NCBI GenBank assembly: GCA_963728495.1 | Contig: CAVSKI010000003.1 | Coordinates: forward strand, 372,001-436,000 | Direction of reading: 5' to 3' | Origin: JACVRW01 sp963728495 | Lineage (GTDB): Bacteria > Actinomycetota > Thermoleophilia > Solirubrobacterales > Thermoleophilaceae | DNA length: 64,000 bases | Shown here: positions 47,847 to 56,713 of the stretch, one piece after another | Layout: each line of letters opens with the position of its first letter | How positions within the stretch are numbered: position 1 is the first letter of the stretch | Program-made: the position numbers and the translations under genes | The notes under the pieces: model-generated | What the model was told of the DNA's origin: nothing | What the model saw: only the letters and a program-made list of their open reading frames with translations | Database searches by the model: none

Positions 47847-49303
47847 GCACGCAGGAGGCCCGCACCAAGGTCGTCTGGGACTACGCGCCCGCACCCGAGT
47901 CGCCGGACCACGTCCGCCTGCGCGAGTCCTACGGGCTGTTCATCGACGGCGAGTTCCGCGACCCGGCGGACGGCCGCCGCGTACCCACGGTCAACCCGGC
48001 CAGCGAGCAGCCCCTGACCGAGGTGGCCTTCGCCGGTGAGGCCGACCTTCACGCCGCGGTCCAGAGCGCGCGCCGGGCGCAGCCGGGCTGGGCCGCTCTC
48101 TCCGGCCTGGAGCGGGGCAAGTACCTCTTCCGCGTGGCTCGGTTGATCCAGGAACGCACGCGCGAGCTGGCCGTGGCGGAGTCGATGGACGGCGGCAAGC
48201 CGATCCGCGAGTCGCGCGACATCGACGTTCCCCTGGCCGCCGCGCACTTCTTCTACTACGCGGGCTGGGCCGACAAGCTCACCTACGGAATGGGTGGTCG
48301 CGACTCGGCGCCTCACGGTGTGGCCGCGCAGATCGTGCCCTGGAACTTCCCGCTCCTGATGGCAGCCTGGAAGCTGGCGCCGGCGCTCGCGTGCGGCAAC
48401 GTCTCCATTCTCAAGCCGGCCGAGACGACCCCGCTGACCGCGCTGCTGCTGGCCGAGATCCTTCAGGAGGCCGAGCTGCCGCCGGGCGTGGTTTCCATCC
48501 TGCCCGGCGACGGCGCGGCCGGCGCGTCGCTGGTGCGACAGCCGGACATCGACAAGGTTGCCTTCACCGGCTCGACCGCGGTGGGCAAGGACATCCAGGG
48601 CGCGCTCGCGGGGCGCAACGTGTCCCTCACCCTCGAGCTGGGCGGCAAGTCGGCCAACATCGTCTTCGAGGACGCGGCGATCGACCAGGCCGTCGAGGGC
48701 ATCGTGAACGGGATCTTCTTCAACCAGGGCCACGTGTGCTGCGCCGGGTCGCGCCTGCTGATCCAGGAGAGCGTGGCCGACGAGCTGGTCGGCAAGCTGT
48801 GGGAGCGCATGGGGCGCCTACGCGTGGGCGACCCGCTGGACAAGAACACCGACGTTGGCGCGATCAACTCGCGTGAGCAGCTGTCACGCATCGAGGAGCT
48901 CGTGTCGGCCGGAGAGGGCGAGGGGGCGCTGCGGCGCACGGTGGCCTGCGAGCTGCCCGAGCGCGGCTTTTGGTTCGCGCCCACCATCTTCACCGAGGTC
49001 GCGCCGGCGCACCGAATCGCGGTCGAGGAGATCTTCGGGCCCGTTGTCTCCGTGCTCACCTTCCGCACGCAGGCCGAGGCGATCGAGAAGGCCAACAACT
49101 CGAAGTACGGGCTGGCGGCCGGGATCTGGACCGACAAGGGGGCCAAGGCCTTCGAGGTGGCGAGCGCGCTGCAGGCCGGAGTGGTGTGGCAGAACACCTT
49201 CAACCATTTCGATCCCAGCGCGGCGTTCGGGGGCTACAAGGAGAGCGGCTTCGGCCGCGAGGGCGGGCCGGCGGGGCTCCGGCCGTACCTGAAGACGGCA
49301 TGA
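47843..49303 (+). CDS. Aldehyde dehydrogenase family protein
   Basis: The 486-residue NAD(P)-dependent enzyme has PWNFPLLMAAWKLAPALA, GSTAVGKDIQ, catalytic Glu in LELGGKSANIV and nucleophile Cys in NQGHVCCAGSRLL. The C-terminal NTFNHFDPSAAFGGYKESGFGREGG is typical of the family. ATG 47843 overlaps the deoC stop. In this context it may oxidise the acetaldehyde produced by DeoC. It is followed, again with ATGA overlap, by a half-length relative. Confidence 0.92.
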   Translation: MSTQEARTKVVWDYAPAPESPDHVRLRESYGLFIDGEFRDPADGRRVPTVNPASEQPLTEVAFAGEADLHAAVQSARRAQPGWAALSGLERGKYLFRVARLIQERTRELAVAESMDGGKPIRESRDIDVPLAAAHFFYYAGWADKLTYGMGGRDSAPHGVAAQIVPWNFPLLMAAWKLAPALACGNVSILKPAETTPLTALLLAEILQEAELPPGVVSILPGDGAAGASLVRQPDIDKVAFTGSTAVGKDIQGALAGRNVSLTLELGGKSANIVFEDAAIDQAVEGIVNGIFFNQGHVCCAGSRLLIQESVADELVGKLWERMGRLRVGDPLDKNTDVGAINSREQLSRIEELVSAGEGEGALRRTVACELPERGFWFAPTIFTEVAPAHRIAVEEIFGPVVSVLTFRTQAEAIEKANNSKYGLAAGIWTDKGAKAFEVASALQAGVVWQNTFNHFDPSAAFGGYKESGFGREGGPAGLRPYLKTA

Positions 49304-50115
49304 CCGCTCGGCTCGGCGTGCGCAAGACCTACAAGCTCTACCTGGGCGGCGCGTTCGTGCGCTCGGAGTCCGGGCGCTATGACCGCCGGGGCGCCCACAA
49401 CGTGCCGCGCGGCTCACGCAAGGACGTTCGCGACGCGATCAAGGCGGCGCGCGCCGCCGCCGGGCCGTGGGCGGCCCGCACCGCCTATAACCGGGGGCAG
49501 ATCCTTTACCGCTCGGCGGAGGCGCTCGAGTCACGTGGTGGTGAGCTCGATGTCGACCGGTCCGAGCTGGACGCCTCGATCGACGTGCTCGTGCACTACG
49601 CGGGCTGGACCGACAAGCTGCAGGCGGTGCTCGGGGGCATCAATCCCGTAGCCGCGCCGTTCCTGTCCTTCTCGCTGCCCGAGCCGACCGGCGTGGTTGG
49701 CCTGGTGGCCCCCAGCGAACCCGAGTTGCTGGGCCTGGTCGCCGAGCTGGCACCGGCGCTCGCCGCCGGCAACACCGTGGTGGCCGCGGTCTCCGAGGAG
49801 CGGCCGCTGGCTGCGCTCGATCTGGCCGAGGTGCTGGGGGTGTCAGACGTCCCGGGCGGCGTGGTCAATTTGCTCTCAGGGCGCCGCGAGGAGCTGGCCA
49901 TGGCGCTGGCCGCACATCACGACCTGAACGCCCTGGTCGACGTGTCCGGCGACAGCGCGTTAGCGGCGGAGATCGACAAGCTGGCCGCCGAGAGCGTCAC
50001 GCGCGTGAGGCACGCACCGGCGAGTGCCAACTACGGCGCCGCGACGGCGGACCCGCTGTCTGCGATCGAGGCCGTGACCGAGCTCAAGACGGCCTGGCAC
50101 CCGGTCGGCGCCTAG
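49300..50115 (+). CDS. Truncated aldehyde-dehydrogenase-like protein lacking the catalytic domain
   Basis: The 271-residue product resembles the N-terminal half of aldehyde dehydrogenases (YKLYLGGAFVRSESG, AAGPWAARTAYNRGQILYR, PTGVVGLVAPSEPELLGLVAELAPALAAGN). It stops before the catalytic Glu and Cys region. The sequence is clean and ends in a natural stop, and the start overlaps the full-length dehydrogenase stop (ATGA). It is either a stable non-catalytic partner of that enzyme or a decaying tandem copy. Confidence 0.75.
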   Translation: MTARLGVRKTYKLYLGGAFVRSESGRYDRRGAHNVPRGSRKDVRDAIKAARAAAGPWAARTAYNRGQILYRSAEALESRGGELDVDRSELDASIDVLVHYAGWTDKLQAVLGGINPVAAPFLSFSLPEPTGVVGLVAPSEPELLGLVAELAPALAAGNTVVAAVSEERPLAALDLAEVLGVSDVPGGVVNLLSGRREELAMALAAHHDLNALVDVSGDSALAAEIDKLAAESVTRVRHAPASANYGAATADPLSAIEAVTELKTAWHPVGA

Positions 50116-50160
50116 AAGCGCCAGGCGGGGGGGCGAAAACCTTCGCTCCGGCGCTTGCTC

Positions 50161-50211
50161 GGGTGTGGGCTGTCTAAACGCCGCATACGAGGGTCGAAAC
50201 AGCCCACACCC
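50161..50211. repeat. 13-bp inverted repeat upstream of AbiEi/DUF559 copy 2
   Basis: GGGTGTGGGCTGT (50161-50173) and ACAGCCCACACCC (50199-50211) are perfect arms around 25 bases. The right arm ends 4 bp before the GTG start of the gene. It is a candidate operator for the encoded winged helix or a leader hairpin. Copy 1 has a different inverted repeat at the same relative place. Confidence 0.8.
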
Positions 50212-50215
50212 CGAC

Positions 50216-51349
50216 GTGAGGCTGGCGCGCCTCGCAGCGAGCCAGCACGGCGTCGTCTCGCACGCGCAGCTCGTCCGGCTCGGCATCCGCGGCGGCGCGA
50301 TCGACCGTCGCGTAGCGCGCGGTCGGCTCCATCGCCTGCACCGTGGCGTTTTCGCGGTCGGGGTTCCTGACCCAGGGCGAGACGGTTGGCTCCTGGCCGC
50401 CGTCATGGCGGCCGGGCCCGGCGCGGTGGTGAGTCACCAGGATGCCGCTGCTGCGTGGACCTTGATGGACCCTCATGGCGGGAAGATTCATGTGACCACC
50501 GCTCGCCGCTCCCGCACAGGGTCCCCAGGCATCCGCCTCCACCGAGCGCGCCGCCTCCACCGAGATGACGTGACCTCGCTCCGCGGCATACCGATCACCA
50601 CAGTGGCGCGCACAGCTGTCGACTTGGCCGACGTGTTCGGAACACGTGGTCTCGCCCGGGTCCTGCGCGAGGCGGACTATCTGCGCCTGCTCGACCTTCA
50701 AGCGGTGGACGCCGCCATGGCCCGTGCACATGGCCGCCGGCGGTTGGCAAGGCTCGACGCGGCTCTGGAGATCCACCGCCCGCAGACGGTCGTGCGTAGC
50801 GAGCTCGAGCATCGGTTCCTTGAGTTGTGCCGGCGGACGGGAATACCGAAGCCCGAGACGAACGTGACGCTGCGTGTGGCCGGCAGCCCGTACGAGGTCG
50901 ACTGCCTCTGGCGGGAGCAGCGAGTGGTGGTGGAGCTCGACGGTGCGGCGGCACACGACACCGCACGGGCGTTCGAGAGGGATCGGGAGCGCGACGCCGC
51001 TCTGGTGGCTGCCGGCTTTCGCTCCTTGCGCTACACCTGGCGCCGGCTCACCCGCCATCCGGAGGCCGTGGTTGGCGAGGTCCGCCGAGACTCTGGGCGT
51101 CGATCGATGAATCAGGGCCGCAGGGCGGCGTCGAGCAGCGTTGCCAGCTCGTCGAGCACCTCGTCCTGTTCGACCTCTTCGGCGGTGCCCGCCGAGAACA
51201 GAAAGGACTGCGTTATGAGCAGAACCGAGAAGGCGAGCAGTCGCGCGTCGCCCGCGCGGATCGAACCGTCCGCCTGGCCCTCGGTCACGTCGCGGGCGAT
51301 CAGCTCGAGGGCGTGGCGCTGGGTTTCCCCCAAGCGCCCCAGCAGGTAG
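50216..51349 (+). CDS. AbiEi-type winged-helix plus DUF559 (Vsr-like nuclease fold) protein, copy 2
   Basis: A 377-residue frame from GTG 50216 is homologous throughout to the gene at 24862-25872. The winged helix (about 3-48: LARLAASQHGVVSHAQLVRLG) is followed by GIPITTVARTAVDLADV (124-140) and a DUF559 domain with Glu196/Glu198, Asp229, Glu240, Asp242 and His247. Homology ends near residue 295. The last 75-80 residues are Ser/Arg-rich and read antisense through tetR, so the natural stop has probably been lost by a small frame change; an alternative frame stops at 51110. No toxin partner is adjacent. Confidence 0.7.
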   Translation: MRLARLAASQHGVVSHAQLVRLGIRGGAIDRRVARGRLHRLHRGVFAVGVPDPGRDGWLLAAVMAAGPGAVVSHQDAAAAWTLMDPHGGKIHVTTARRSRTGSPGIRLHRARRLHRDDVTSLRGIPITTVARTAVDLADVFGTRGLARVLREADYLRLLDLQAVDAAMARAHGRRRLARLDAALEIHRPQTVVRSELEHRFLELCRRTGIPKPETNVTLRVAGSPYEVDCLWREQRVVVELDGAAAHDTARAFERDRERDAALVAAGFRSLRYTWRRLTRHPEAVVGEVRRDSGRRSMNQGRRAASSSVASSSSTSSCSTSSAVPAENRKDCVMSRTEKASSRASPARIEPSAWPSVTSRAISSRAWRWVSPKRPSR

Positions 51350-51678
51350 GGCAACAGCAGCTCGGGGTCCGCCTCGAGCAGCTTTCGCAGCAGAGGGTGG
51401 TCGCGCAACGCGCGCACAGCGGCTCCCGCGCGCGTAACCAGCCGCGAACGCCCGTCCGGCCCGTCAACCCTCGCGTCGATCTCATCCATGAGGACGCCGA
51501 ACTCGCGCGTCATGAGGTCGCGGATCACCGCCGGCAGGTCGGGGTAGCGCCGGTAGACGGTCATTCGGCTGACCCCGGCCAGGCGCGCAATGTCGCTCAG
51601 GGTGGTGCGCCGAATCCCGGATTGCCGCACGGCAACACGAGCAGCGTCGAGGATCGCGTCGGTGGTGGGATCCGTCAT
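51112..51678 (-). CDS. TetR-family transcriptional regulator
   Basis: The 188-residue protein has an N-terminal TetR HTH (about 8-54: ILDAARVAVRQSG, TLSDIARLAGVSRMTVYRRYPD) and a helical ligand domain. ATG 51678 overlaps the glpD stop by 4 bp, so it is in the same operon and probably represses it. An inverted repeat at the glpD start is a good candidate operator. Most of the gene is overlapped antisense by the runaway end of AbiEi/DUF559 copy 2. Confidence 0.9.
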   Translation of the reverse strand: MTDPTTDAILDAARVAVRQSGIRRTTLSDIARLAGVSRMTVYRRYPDLPAVIRDLMTREFGVLMDEIDARVDGPDGRSRLVTRAGAAVRALRDHPLLRKLLEADPELLLPYLLGRLGETQRHALELIARDVTEGQADGSIRAGDARLLAFSVLLITQSFLFSAGTAEEVEQDEVLDELATLLDAALRP

Positions 51679-53241
51679 GCCGCCGCGGCCTGCGGGGCGG
51701 CCTCCACCAGCTCGCGCACCGTGGCCTCCGCACGAGCACGGTCGGCGGGCACCAGACCGATGCGCGTGCGGCGATCGAGCACGTCGTCGGCGTTGAGCGC
51801 CCCCTCCGAGTGCATCGCGTGGAGGACCTCCACCAGCAGCACATCGAGGCCCGGCGCCACCGGAGCGAGCAGGGCGGGATCGCCCCCGGCCAGAGCCAGC
51901 ACGGCGGGCGCCTGCGCACCGTGGCGATCGACGAGCCGACCCGGAGCGGGTATCGCCGCCAGCGCCTGGCGCGGTGCCGCGCCCACGAGCGGAAGGCTGC
52001 GCGTGCGGCACGGGCCCCCTTCCAGGCCGCCCGCTCCCACGGCGGCGTCGACGGCTTGCTCCGCGACCCGCCTGTAGGTGGTGAGCTTGCCGCCGATGAC
52101 GCTGACCAGTCCGCCTTCGCCGCGGACGACGGCATGGCGCCTCGACAGGTCCGCGCTGGGAACGCCGGATGCCCCGTCGACCAGCGGACGCAACCCGGCG
52201 AAGGAGCCGACCACATCCTCGCTCGCGAGCGGCCGCGCAAGCGCTGCCCGAGATCGTCTCGAGCAGGAAGGGGATGTCCTCCGCCAGAGGCTGCGGCACG
52301 TCGGGGAGCGGCCCGGACACGGCCATGTCGGTCAGGCCCACGAGGGCGAGGCCGTTGCGCTGCCCGATCGCGAACACCCAGCGCCCGCGCTCGCCAGCCA
52401 CGGGCACGCTGAGCATGCCGGCCAGGCCGCCCAGGCTCTCGAGGCGAACGACCAGGTGGGTCCCGAGGCTGGGCCGCAGCTCGATGCCGCCGGTCAGCTC
52501 GCCGGCCCACACGCCGGCGGCGTTGACCACCGAGCGCGCGCGCACGTCGAAGCGGGCGCCGGTCAGCTCGTCGCGCACCCGGGCGCCACTCCCGGAGACC
52601 TCCTCCGCGGCACAGCGGGTCACGACCTTGGCGCCGTGGAGCGCCGCCGTCCGCGCCAGCGCCACCACCAGCCGGGCATCGTCCTCGAGCTGTGCGTCCC
52701 ACGCCATCAGGCCCCCGCGCAGTCCCTCCCGATTCACGCCGGGCGCGAGCCGGGTCAGCTCGGGAATGCCGATGCGCCGGGCCCGCGGGAGATCGCGGCG
52801 ACGCGTGCCCGAGCCGCGTCGTAGCACGTCTCCCAGGGTGAGCCCAACGCGCGTAAGACGCTCCGCCCGCTGGTCCATCCCGTTCCCGAGTGGGATCACC
52901 TGCGGTATCGGGCGGACGAGATGCGGCGCCGTGTGCCGCAGCAGGACCTGGCGCTCGCGAGCACACTCGAGCGCCACGTCCACCGCGCCCTGCGCCAGGT
53001 AGCGAAGGCCTCCGTGCACGAGCTTCGAGCTCCAGCGGCTGGTGCCCCAGGCCAGGTCGCGGCGCTCGACGAGGGCCACGCGCAACCCGCGGGCGGCGGC
53101 ATCCAGAGCGACCCCCGTGCCGACCACGCCGCCACCCACCACGAGCACGTCGAAGGGGGGTCCGTCCCGAAGCTCTTCGAGGTGCGCCTCACGCTGGGCG
53201 GCGTGCAGACGACCGTCGCGCTTGCTGGGGTCATGTGACAT
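51675..53241 (-). pseudogene. glpD: Glycerol-3-phosphate dehydrogenase (GlpD-like), interrupted by one frameshift
   Basis: From ATG 53241 the protein has the FAD motif DVLVVGGGVVGTGVALDA, RDLAWGTSRWSSKLVHGGLRYL and the FAD-oxidase body down to LLETISGS. Near 52240-52250 the coding signal moves one base on, continuing LARPLASEDVVGSFAGLRPLVDG and GGKLTTYRRVAEQAVDAAV to the stop at 51675. Joined, this is a full-length GlpD (about 520 residues) that oxidises glycerol 3-phosphate at the membrane. The break is either a real +1 mutation or a sequence error. The N-terminal frame by chance stays open into tetR. Confidence 0.8.
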
Positions 53242-53253
53242 ATGTGCTGTCAC
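53235..53253. promoter_or_regulatory. Inverted repeat overlapping the glpD start codon, candidate TetR operator
   Basis: GTGACA (53235-53240) and TGTCAC (53248-53253) flank 7 bp. The site covers the glpD ATG and lies 20 bp upstream of the divergent methyltransferase gene, so a bound repressor could silence both. The adjacent TetR gene is the obvious candidate regulator. Confidence 0.6.
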
Positions 53254-53272
53254 TGTAACATCGCTTCTCGCA

Positions 53273-53770
53273 ATGAGGTCACGACTGGCAGCGACTCTCG
53301 GCAGCCTCGTCTTTCTCGTCGTCGCGCCGGGCACGGTCGCCGGGCTCGTGCCGTGGCTGATCACCGGCTGGCGGTCGACCGATCCATGGCTCGGCCTGCA
53401 GGTTCTGGGCGTGGTGCTGATCGCGCTAGGAGCCGGCGTTCTGCTGAGCGCCTTCGGGCGCTTCGCGCTGGAAGGCATCGGAACGCCGGCCCCTCTGGCC
53501 CCAACCGAGACCCTCGTTGTAAGCGGGCTCTACCGCCACGTGCGAAACCCGATGTACTTGGCTGTGGCGGCCACGATCGTAGGCCAAGCGCTGCTCCTCG
53601 GCCAGCCCATCCTGCTCCCCTACGCACTGATCTTCCTGGCCGTGGTCGCCGCCTTCGTGAAGCTGTACGAGGAACCGGTGCTGAGCCGGCGCTACGGAGC
53701 GCAGTACGACGAGTACCGCCGCGCGGTGCCGGCCTGGAGACCGCGCGTGCGCGGATCAGTTCTACGTTGA
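53273..53770 (+). CDS. Membrane methyltransferase of the isoprenylcysteine carboxyl methyltransferase (ICMT/PEMT) family
   Basis: The 165-residue protein has four hydrophobic helices and the family motif GLYRHVRNPMYLAV (about 84-97), then EEPVLSRRYGAQYDEYRRAVPAW, the C-terminal SAM-binding signature. It would methylate a lipid-like or membrane substrate. ATG 53273 was chosen for the first transmembrane helix. It is divergent from glpD across 31 bp with a shared palindrome, so the two are probably co-regulated. Confidence 0.82.
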   Translation: MRSRLAATLGSLVFLVVAPGTVAGLVPWLITGWRSTDPWLGLQVLGVVLIALGAGVLLSAFGRFALEGIGTPAPLAPTETLVVSGLYRHVRNPMYLAVAATIVGQALLLGQPILLPYALIFLAVVAAFVKLYEEPVLSRRYGAQYDEYRRAVPAWRPRVRGSVLR

Positions 53771-53790
53771 CAGAGGGCCCGGTTTACGCC

Positions 53791-55509
53791 TCAGTCCAGC
53801 GCGCCCTCCAGGCGCAGTATCCGCCGCAGGATCGCCAGCGACGACGCGTACGTCGAGTCCATGCCGTAATAGCTGAGGCCGCGGGCTCCGAGCGTTCGGG
53901 CCTGCGTGTACGGCGTGTCGGAGGCGTAGTGGATGATCCCGAAGTCGAGCGGGAGCTTCGAGAAGTTGACCGCCTCGCCGACGGGGTGGCGATCGGCGTC
54001 GGCGATCTCGTAGATCGCGTTGCAGTAGGGCCCGGCCTCCATCTCGACCACGGTGAAGGCCTCGCGGTAGTAGAAGTCGAGGTAGGCGCGGTTCTGCAGG
54101 AACGTGCTCTTGACGGTCACGGCGCGCTGGTTGTCGAGGCCGCTGCCGAAGCGCAGGTCACCGGCCAGGTCGTCGACCCCGAACGCGTTGTCGAGCCAGT
54201 AGGTCGTGCCCGAGTGCTCGTCGTGCACGACGCTCGACAGCATCACGTCGCCCACATCCGCGTTGAGCGTGGCCGCCTTGCCCAGCACGTAGACGCCCTT
54301 CAGCATCGCCGCGTCCACCGCCACCTCGCGCAGGATGTTGTACGCGGCCAGGCCGAGCGGGTAGTCGATGTTCACCACCACGGCGTCGCTGCCCGACAGC
54401 GCCTCGCCGTCCACTTCTCCCAGGCGTGGGTCGAGGCGGTCGGGTAGCAGCTTGGCCAACGGGATGATCTGCGCCGGCACCCTGAGTGCGGTCCGGCTGG
54501 GCAGGTGCGATACGCCGCATTCCTGCTCGGAGCGCCGGCGCGCCTGGCGGCCCTCCTCACCGTGAGAGTCGAAGTACAGGCGAGCCGCGAAATAGAGGAA
54601 GTTCTCCCACGATCCCTCCGAGCGCTCCTCGCGGAAGGCCGTCAGCTCCTCGCGCAGGATGTCGCTCTCGGGCAGCGACTCGACGAAGTCGACCAGCACC
54701 TGCTCGCGCTCCCGCGCGGCTCCGGTGACGATGTTGACCAGGCTGTGCGTGTTGGAGCTGACGAAGTACATCGGAGCGCCACCCAGGCCCTGCTCGGCCA
54801 GCGAATCGTGCACCGGGGTCCACCAGCGCCGCGTCATGCGCGCGTAGCCGACCTGCGTGCCGCCGAGCATGCGCACGCGCATGCTCATACTCCGTTCCGC
54901 GATCAGTTGCAGGCGCGAGAAGAAGCGCTCGCCCCAGGCGGCGCGCAGTCGTGCCCAGTCCGCACCCGTCCCGCCCAACGCGTCAGCGCATTCCTCGGGC
55001 GAGGGTTGGGAGTCAGGCGGCCAGCCGGCGGCCCGCTGGCGCACGCGCAGCTTGTTCCACTCGATCTGAAAGGCGACCAGTGTGGGGATGAGGTCGTCCA
55101 CGTCGGAGGCACTGGCCAGCAGCACCGCGTGGGCGCCGTCGCCGGCGTCGTGCCAGCGCCGCCGGCGCGCCGGGGCGTCGGCCTCCTCCCAGTCGTCGAT
55201 CACGATGCCGTTGCGGGCGAAGACCTCGGCCTCCTGGCCCATGATCACCAGTCGCGCGCCGGAAATCCCGTCGGGCAGGCGGCGGATCGCATAGATGAAG
55301 GCGCCGAGGTCGGGCTCGTCGGAGCCGGCGAGCGGGTGCAGGCTCGAGTTGATCTGGCGGTGCGCGGACTCGAGCACGCGCAGCGCGGTCTCGCCGCTGG
55401 AGCGCAGCAGCGTGTTGTAGGTGCGCTGGTAGAGCTCGACCTCGTCGCTGAGGCGCGCCGACGACCCCTCCTCGGCGGGACTGGCCAGAGTGAGGCGTGA
55501 AACGACCAT
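53791..55509 (-). CDS. Uncharacterised 572-residue protein with a nucleoside-phosphorylase-like C-terminal region
   Basis: I do not recognise a named enzyme family (it may be a DUF family). The N-terminal 340 residues are helical with conserved-looking blocks (TYNTLLRSSGE, SSLHPLAG, DVDDLIPTLVAFQIEWNKL, RMLGGTQVGYARMTRRWW). From about 370 there is a phosphorylase-like pattern: VVVNIDYPLG, VYVLGKAATLNADVGDVML (406-424), VVEMEAG (487-493, like the ribose-binding VEMEAA) and HYASDTP (527-533, like the catalytic SD loop). It starts 4 bp after the last permease gene of a nucleoside transporter, so it is probably the operon's last enzyme. A nucleosidase or phosphorylase role is inferred. Confidence 0.65.
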   Translation of the reverse strand: MVVSRLTLASPAEEGSSARLSDEVELYQRTYNTLLRSSGETALRVLESAHRQINSSLHPLAGSDEPDLGAFIYAIRRLPDGISGARLVIMGQEAEVFARNGIVIDDWEEADAPARRRRWHDAGDGAHAVLLASASDVDDLIPTLVAFQIEWNKLRVRQRAAGWPPDSQPSPEECADALGGTGADWARLRAAWGERFFSRLQLIAERSMSMRVRMLGGTQVGYARMTRRWWTPVHDSLAEQGLGGAPMYFVSSNTHSLVNIVTGAAREREQVLVDFVESLPESDILREELTAFREERSEGSWENFLYFAARLYFDSHGEEGRQARRRSEQECGVSHLPSRTALRVPAQIIPLAKLLPDRLDPRLGEVDGEALSGSDAVVVNIDYPLGLAAYNILREVAVDAAMLKGVYVLGKAATLNADVGDVMLSSVVHDEHSGTTYWLDNAFGVDDLAGDLRFGSGLDNQRAVTVKSTFLQNRAYLDFYYREAFTVVEMEAGPYCNAIYEIADADRHPVGEAVNFSKLPLDFGIIHYASDTPYTQARTLGARGLSYYGMDSTYASSLAILRRILRLEGALD

Positions 55510-55513
55510 CGCC

Positions 55514-56713
55514 TTACTCCTTCACGTAGGGGACGCCGATGGCGGCCGGGGGTCGGGAACGGCCGATGACACCCGCCACCACCACGAGGGTAAGCACGTA
55601 GGGCAGCGCCTGGAAGAGAACGGCCAGCGAATCCGAGAAGGCCGGTAGGCGCTGAGCCACCGCGCTCGAGAACCCAAACAGGAGCGCGCCGGCGAGCGCG
55701 CCCCCGGGCCGCCAGTTGCCGAAGATGACCGCGGCGAGCGCGATGAAGCCGCGGCCGTCGGTCATGAACGGGTTGAACGTGCCGACGAGGCCGACAGACA
55801 GATAGACGCCGCCCAGGGCGGCCAGGATCCCGGACGACACCACGGCCAGGTAGCGCGTGCGCATGACGGGCACCCCCACGCTGTCGGCCGCGCGGGGCTT
55901 CTCGCCCACCGAGCGCAGCCGCAATCCCCCCGGCGTACGGAACAGATACAGCGCCAGCAGCGGAACCAGGATCAGGGCCACCCACGTGAGCAGGCTCGCC
56001 TCGCCGATGGCGTCGCCCACGAAGGGGATCTCCTTGATGCCGGGCAGCGAGACCTCGGGCACCCGGGGCACGTCACCCGGCGTCCCCTGCGGCCCGTAGT
56101 GGGCGATGAACACATATCCGGTGATGCCCACCGCCAGCAGGTTGATGGCCGTGCCGCCCACCACCTGATCGGCACGCAGGCTGATCGACAGAACGGCGTG
56201 CAGCAAGCCCATCGCGGCACCGGACGCCATACCGATGACCGCGCCCAGCAGCCACGAGCCCGTGAGGTCCGCGCCGAAGATGCCGAAGAAGGCTCCCGTC
56301 AGCATCATGCCCTCGAGGCCGATGTTGATCACACCGCTGCGCTCCGACAGGACGCCCCCGAGAGCGGCGAACGTGAGCGGGGTGGCGAAGCGCAGCATCG
56401 CGGCGATCAGCGCCGACCAGACGAACACGTCCTCGAGGTTCCCGACCCCCGAACGGGTGACCACCACCGCCCCGATCGCTCCCACGACGCCGGCCACGAT
56501 CGCCCCATAGCCCAGGCGCTTCTCCTCGTCGCGAAGGGCCACCACCCCCGCGCCAACCGCCATCGCGGCGATCAGCAACGAGGGCACGGGCGTCCGCACG
56601 AGCAGCGGCGGAAGGGCGATGAACCACGCCAGCGCCCCCAGCCCGATTCCCAGCCAGCCCATGTGCTTTCCGGTCACCGCCGTGCGGGAGACCGCGTGAG
56701 TCGCGCCGCTCAC
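55514..56713 (-). CDS. Nucleoside ABC transporter permease (NupQ/BPD_transp_2 type)
   Basis: The 399-residue membrane protein has about 9-10 helices and the family region LTFAALGGVLSERSGVINIGLEGMMLTGAF (about 105-135), typical of the second permease of BMP-dependent nucleoside importers. The GTAINLLA and LTLVVVAGVIGRSRPPAA segments follow. It overlaps the first permease gene by 4 bp (ATGA). Together they would form the membrane channel. Confidence 0.92.
   Translation of the reverse strand: MSGATHAVSRTAVTGKHMGWLGIGLGALAWFIALPPLLVRTPVPSLLIAAMAVGAGVVALRDEEKRLGYGAIVAGVVGAIGAVVVTRSGVGNLEDVFVWSALIAAMLRFATPLTFAALGGVLSERSGVINIGLEGMMLTGAFFGIFGADLTGSWLLGAVIGMASGAAMGLLHAVLSISLRADQVVGGTAINLLAVGITGYVFIAHYGPQGTPGDVPRVPEVSLPGIKEIPFVGDAIGEASLLTWVALILVPLLALYLFRTPGGLRLRSVGEKPRAADSVGVPVMRTRYLAVVSSGILAALGGVYLSVGLVGTFNPFMTDGRGFIALAAVIFGNWRPGGALAGALLFGFSSAVAQRLPAFSDSLAVLFQALPYVLTLVVVAGVIGRSRPPAAIGVPYVKE

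Noticed and set aside
51112..53478. A 788-codon open frame seeming to join GlpD and a TetR regulator
   Set aside because: The middle part (about 51680-52240) is not protein-like in that frame, and the true GlpD C-terminus lies in another frame. The join is an artefact of the frameshift.
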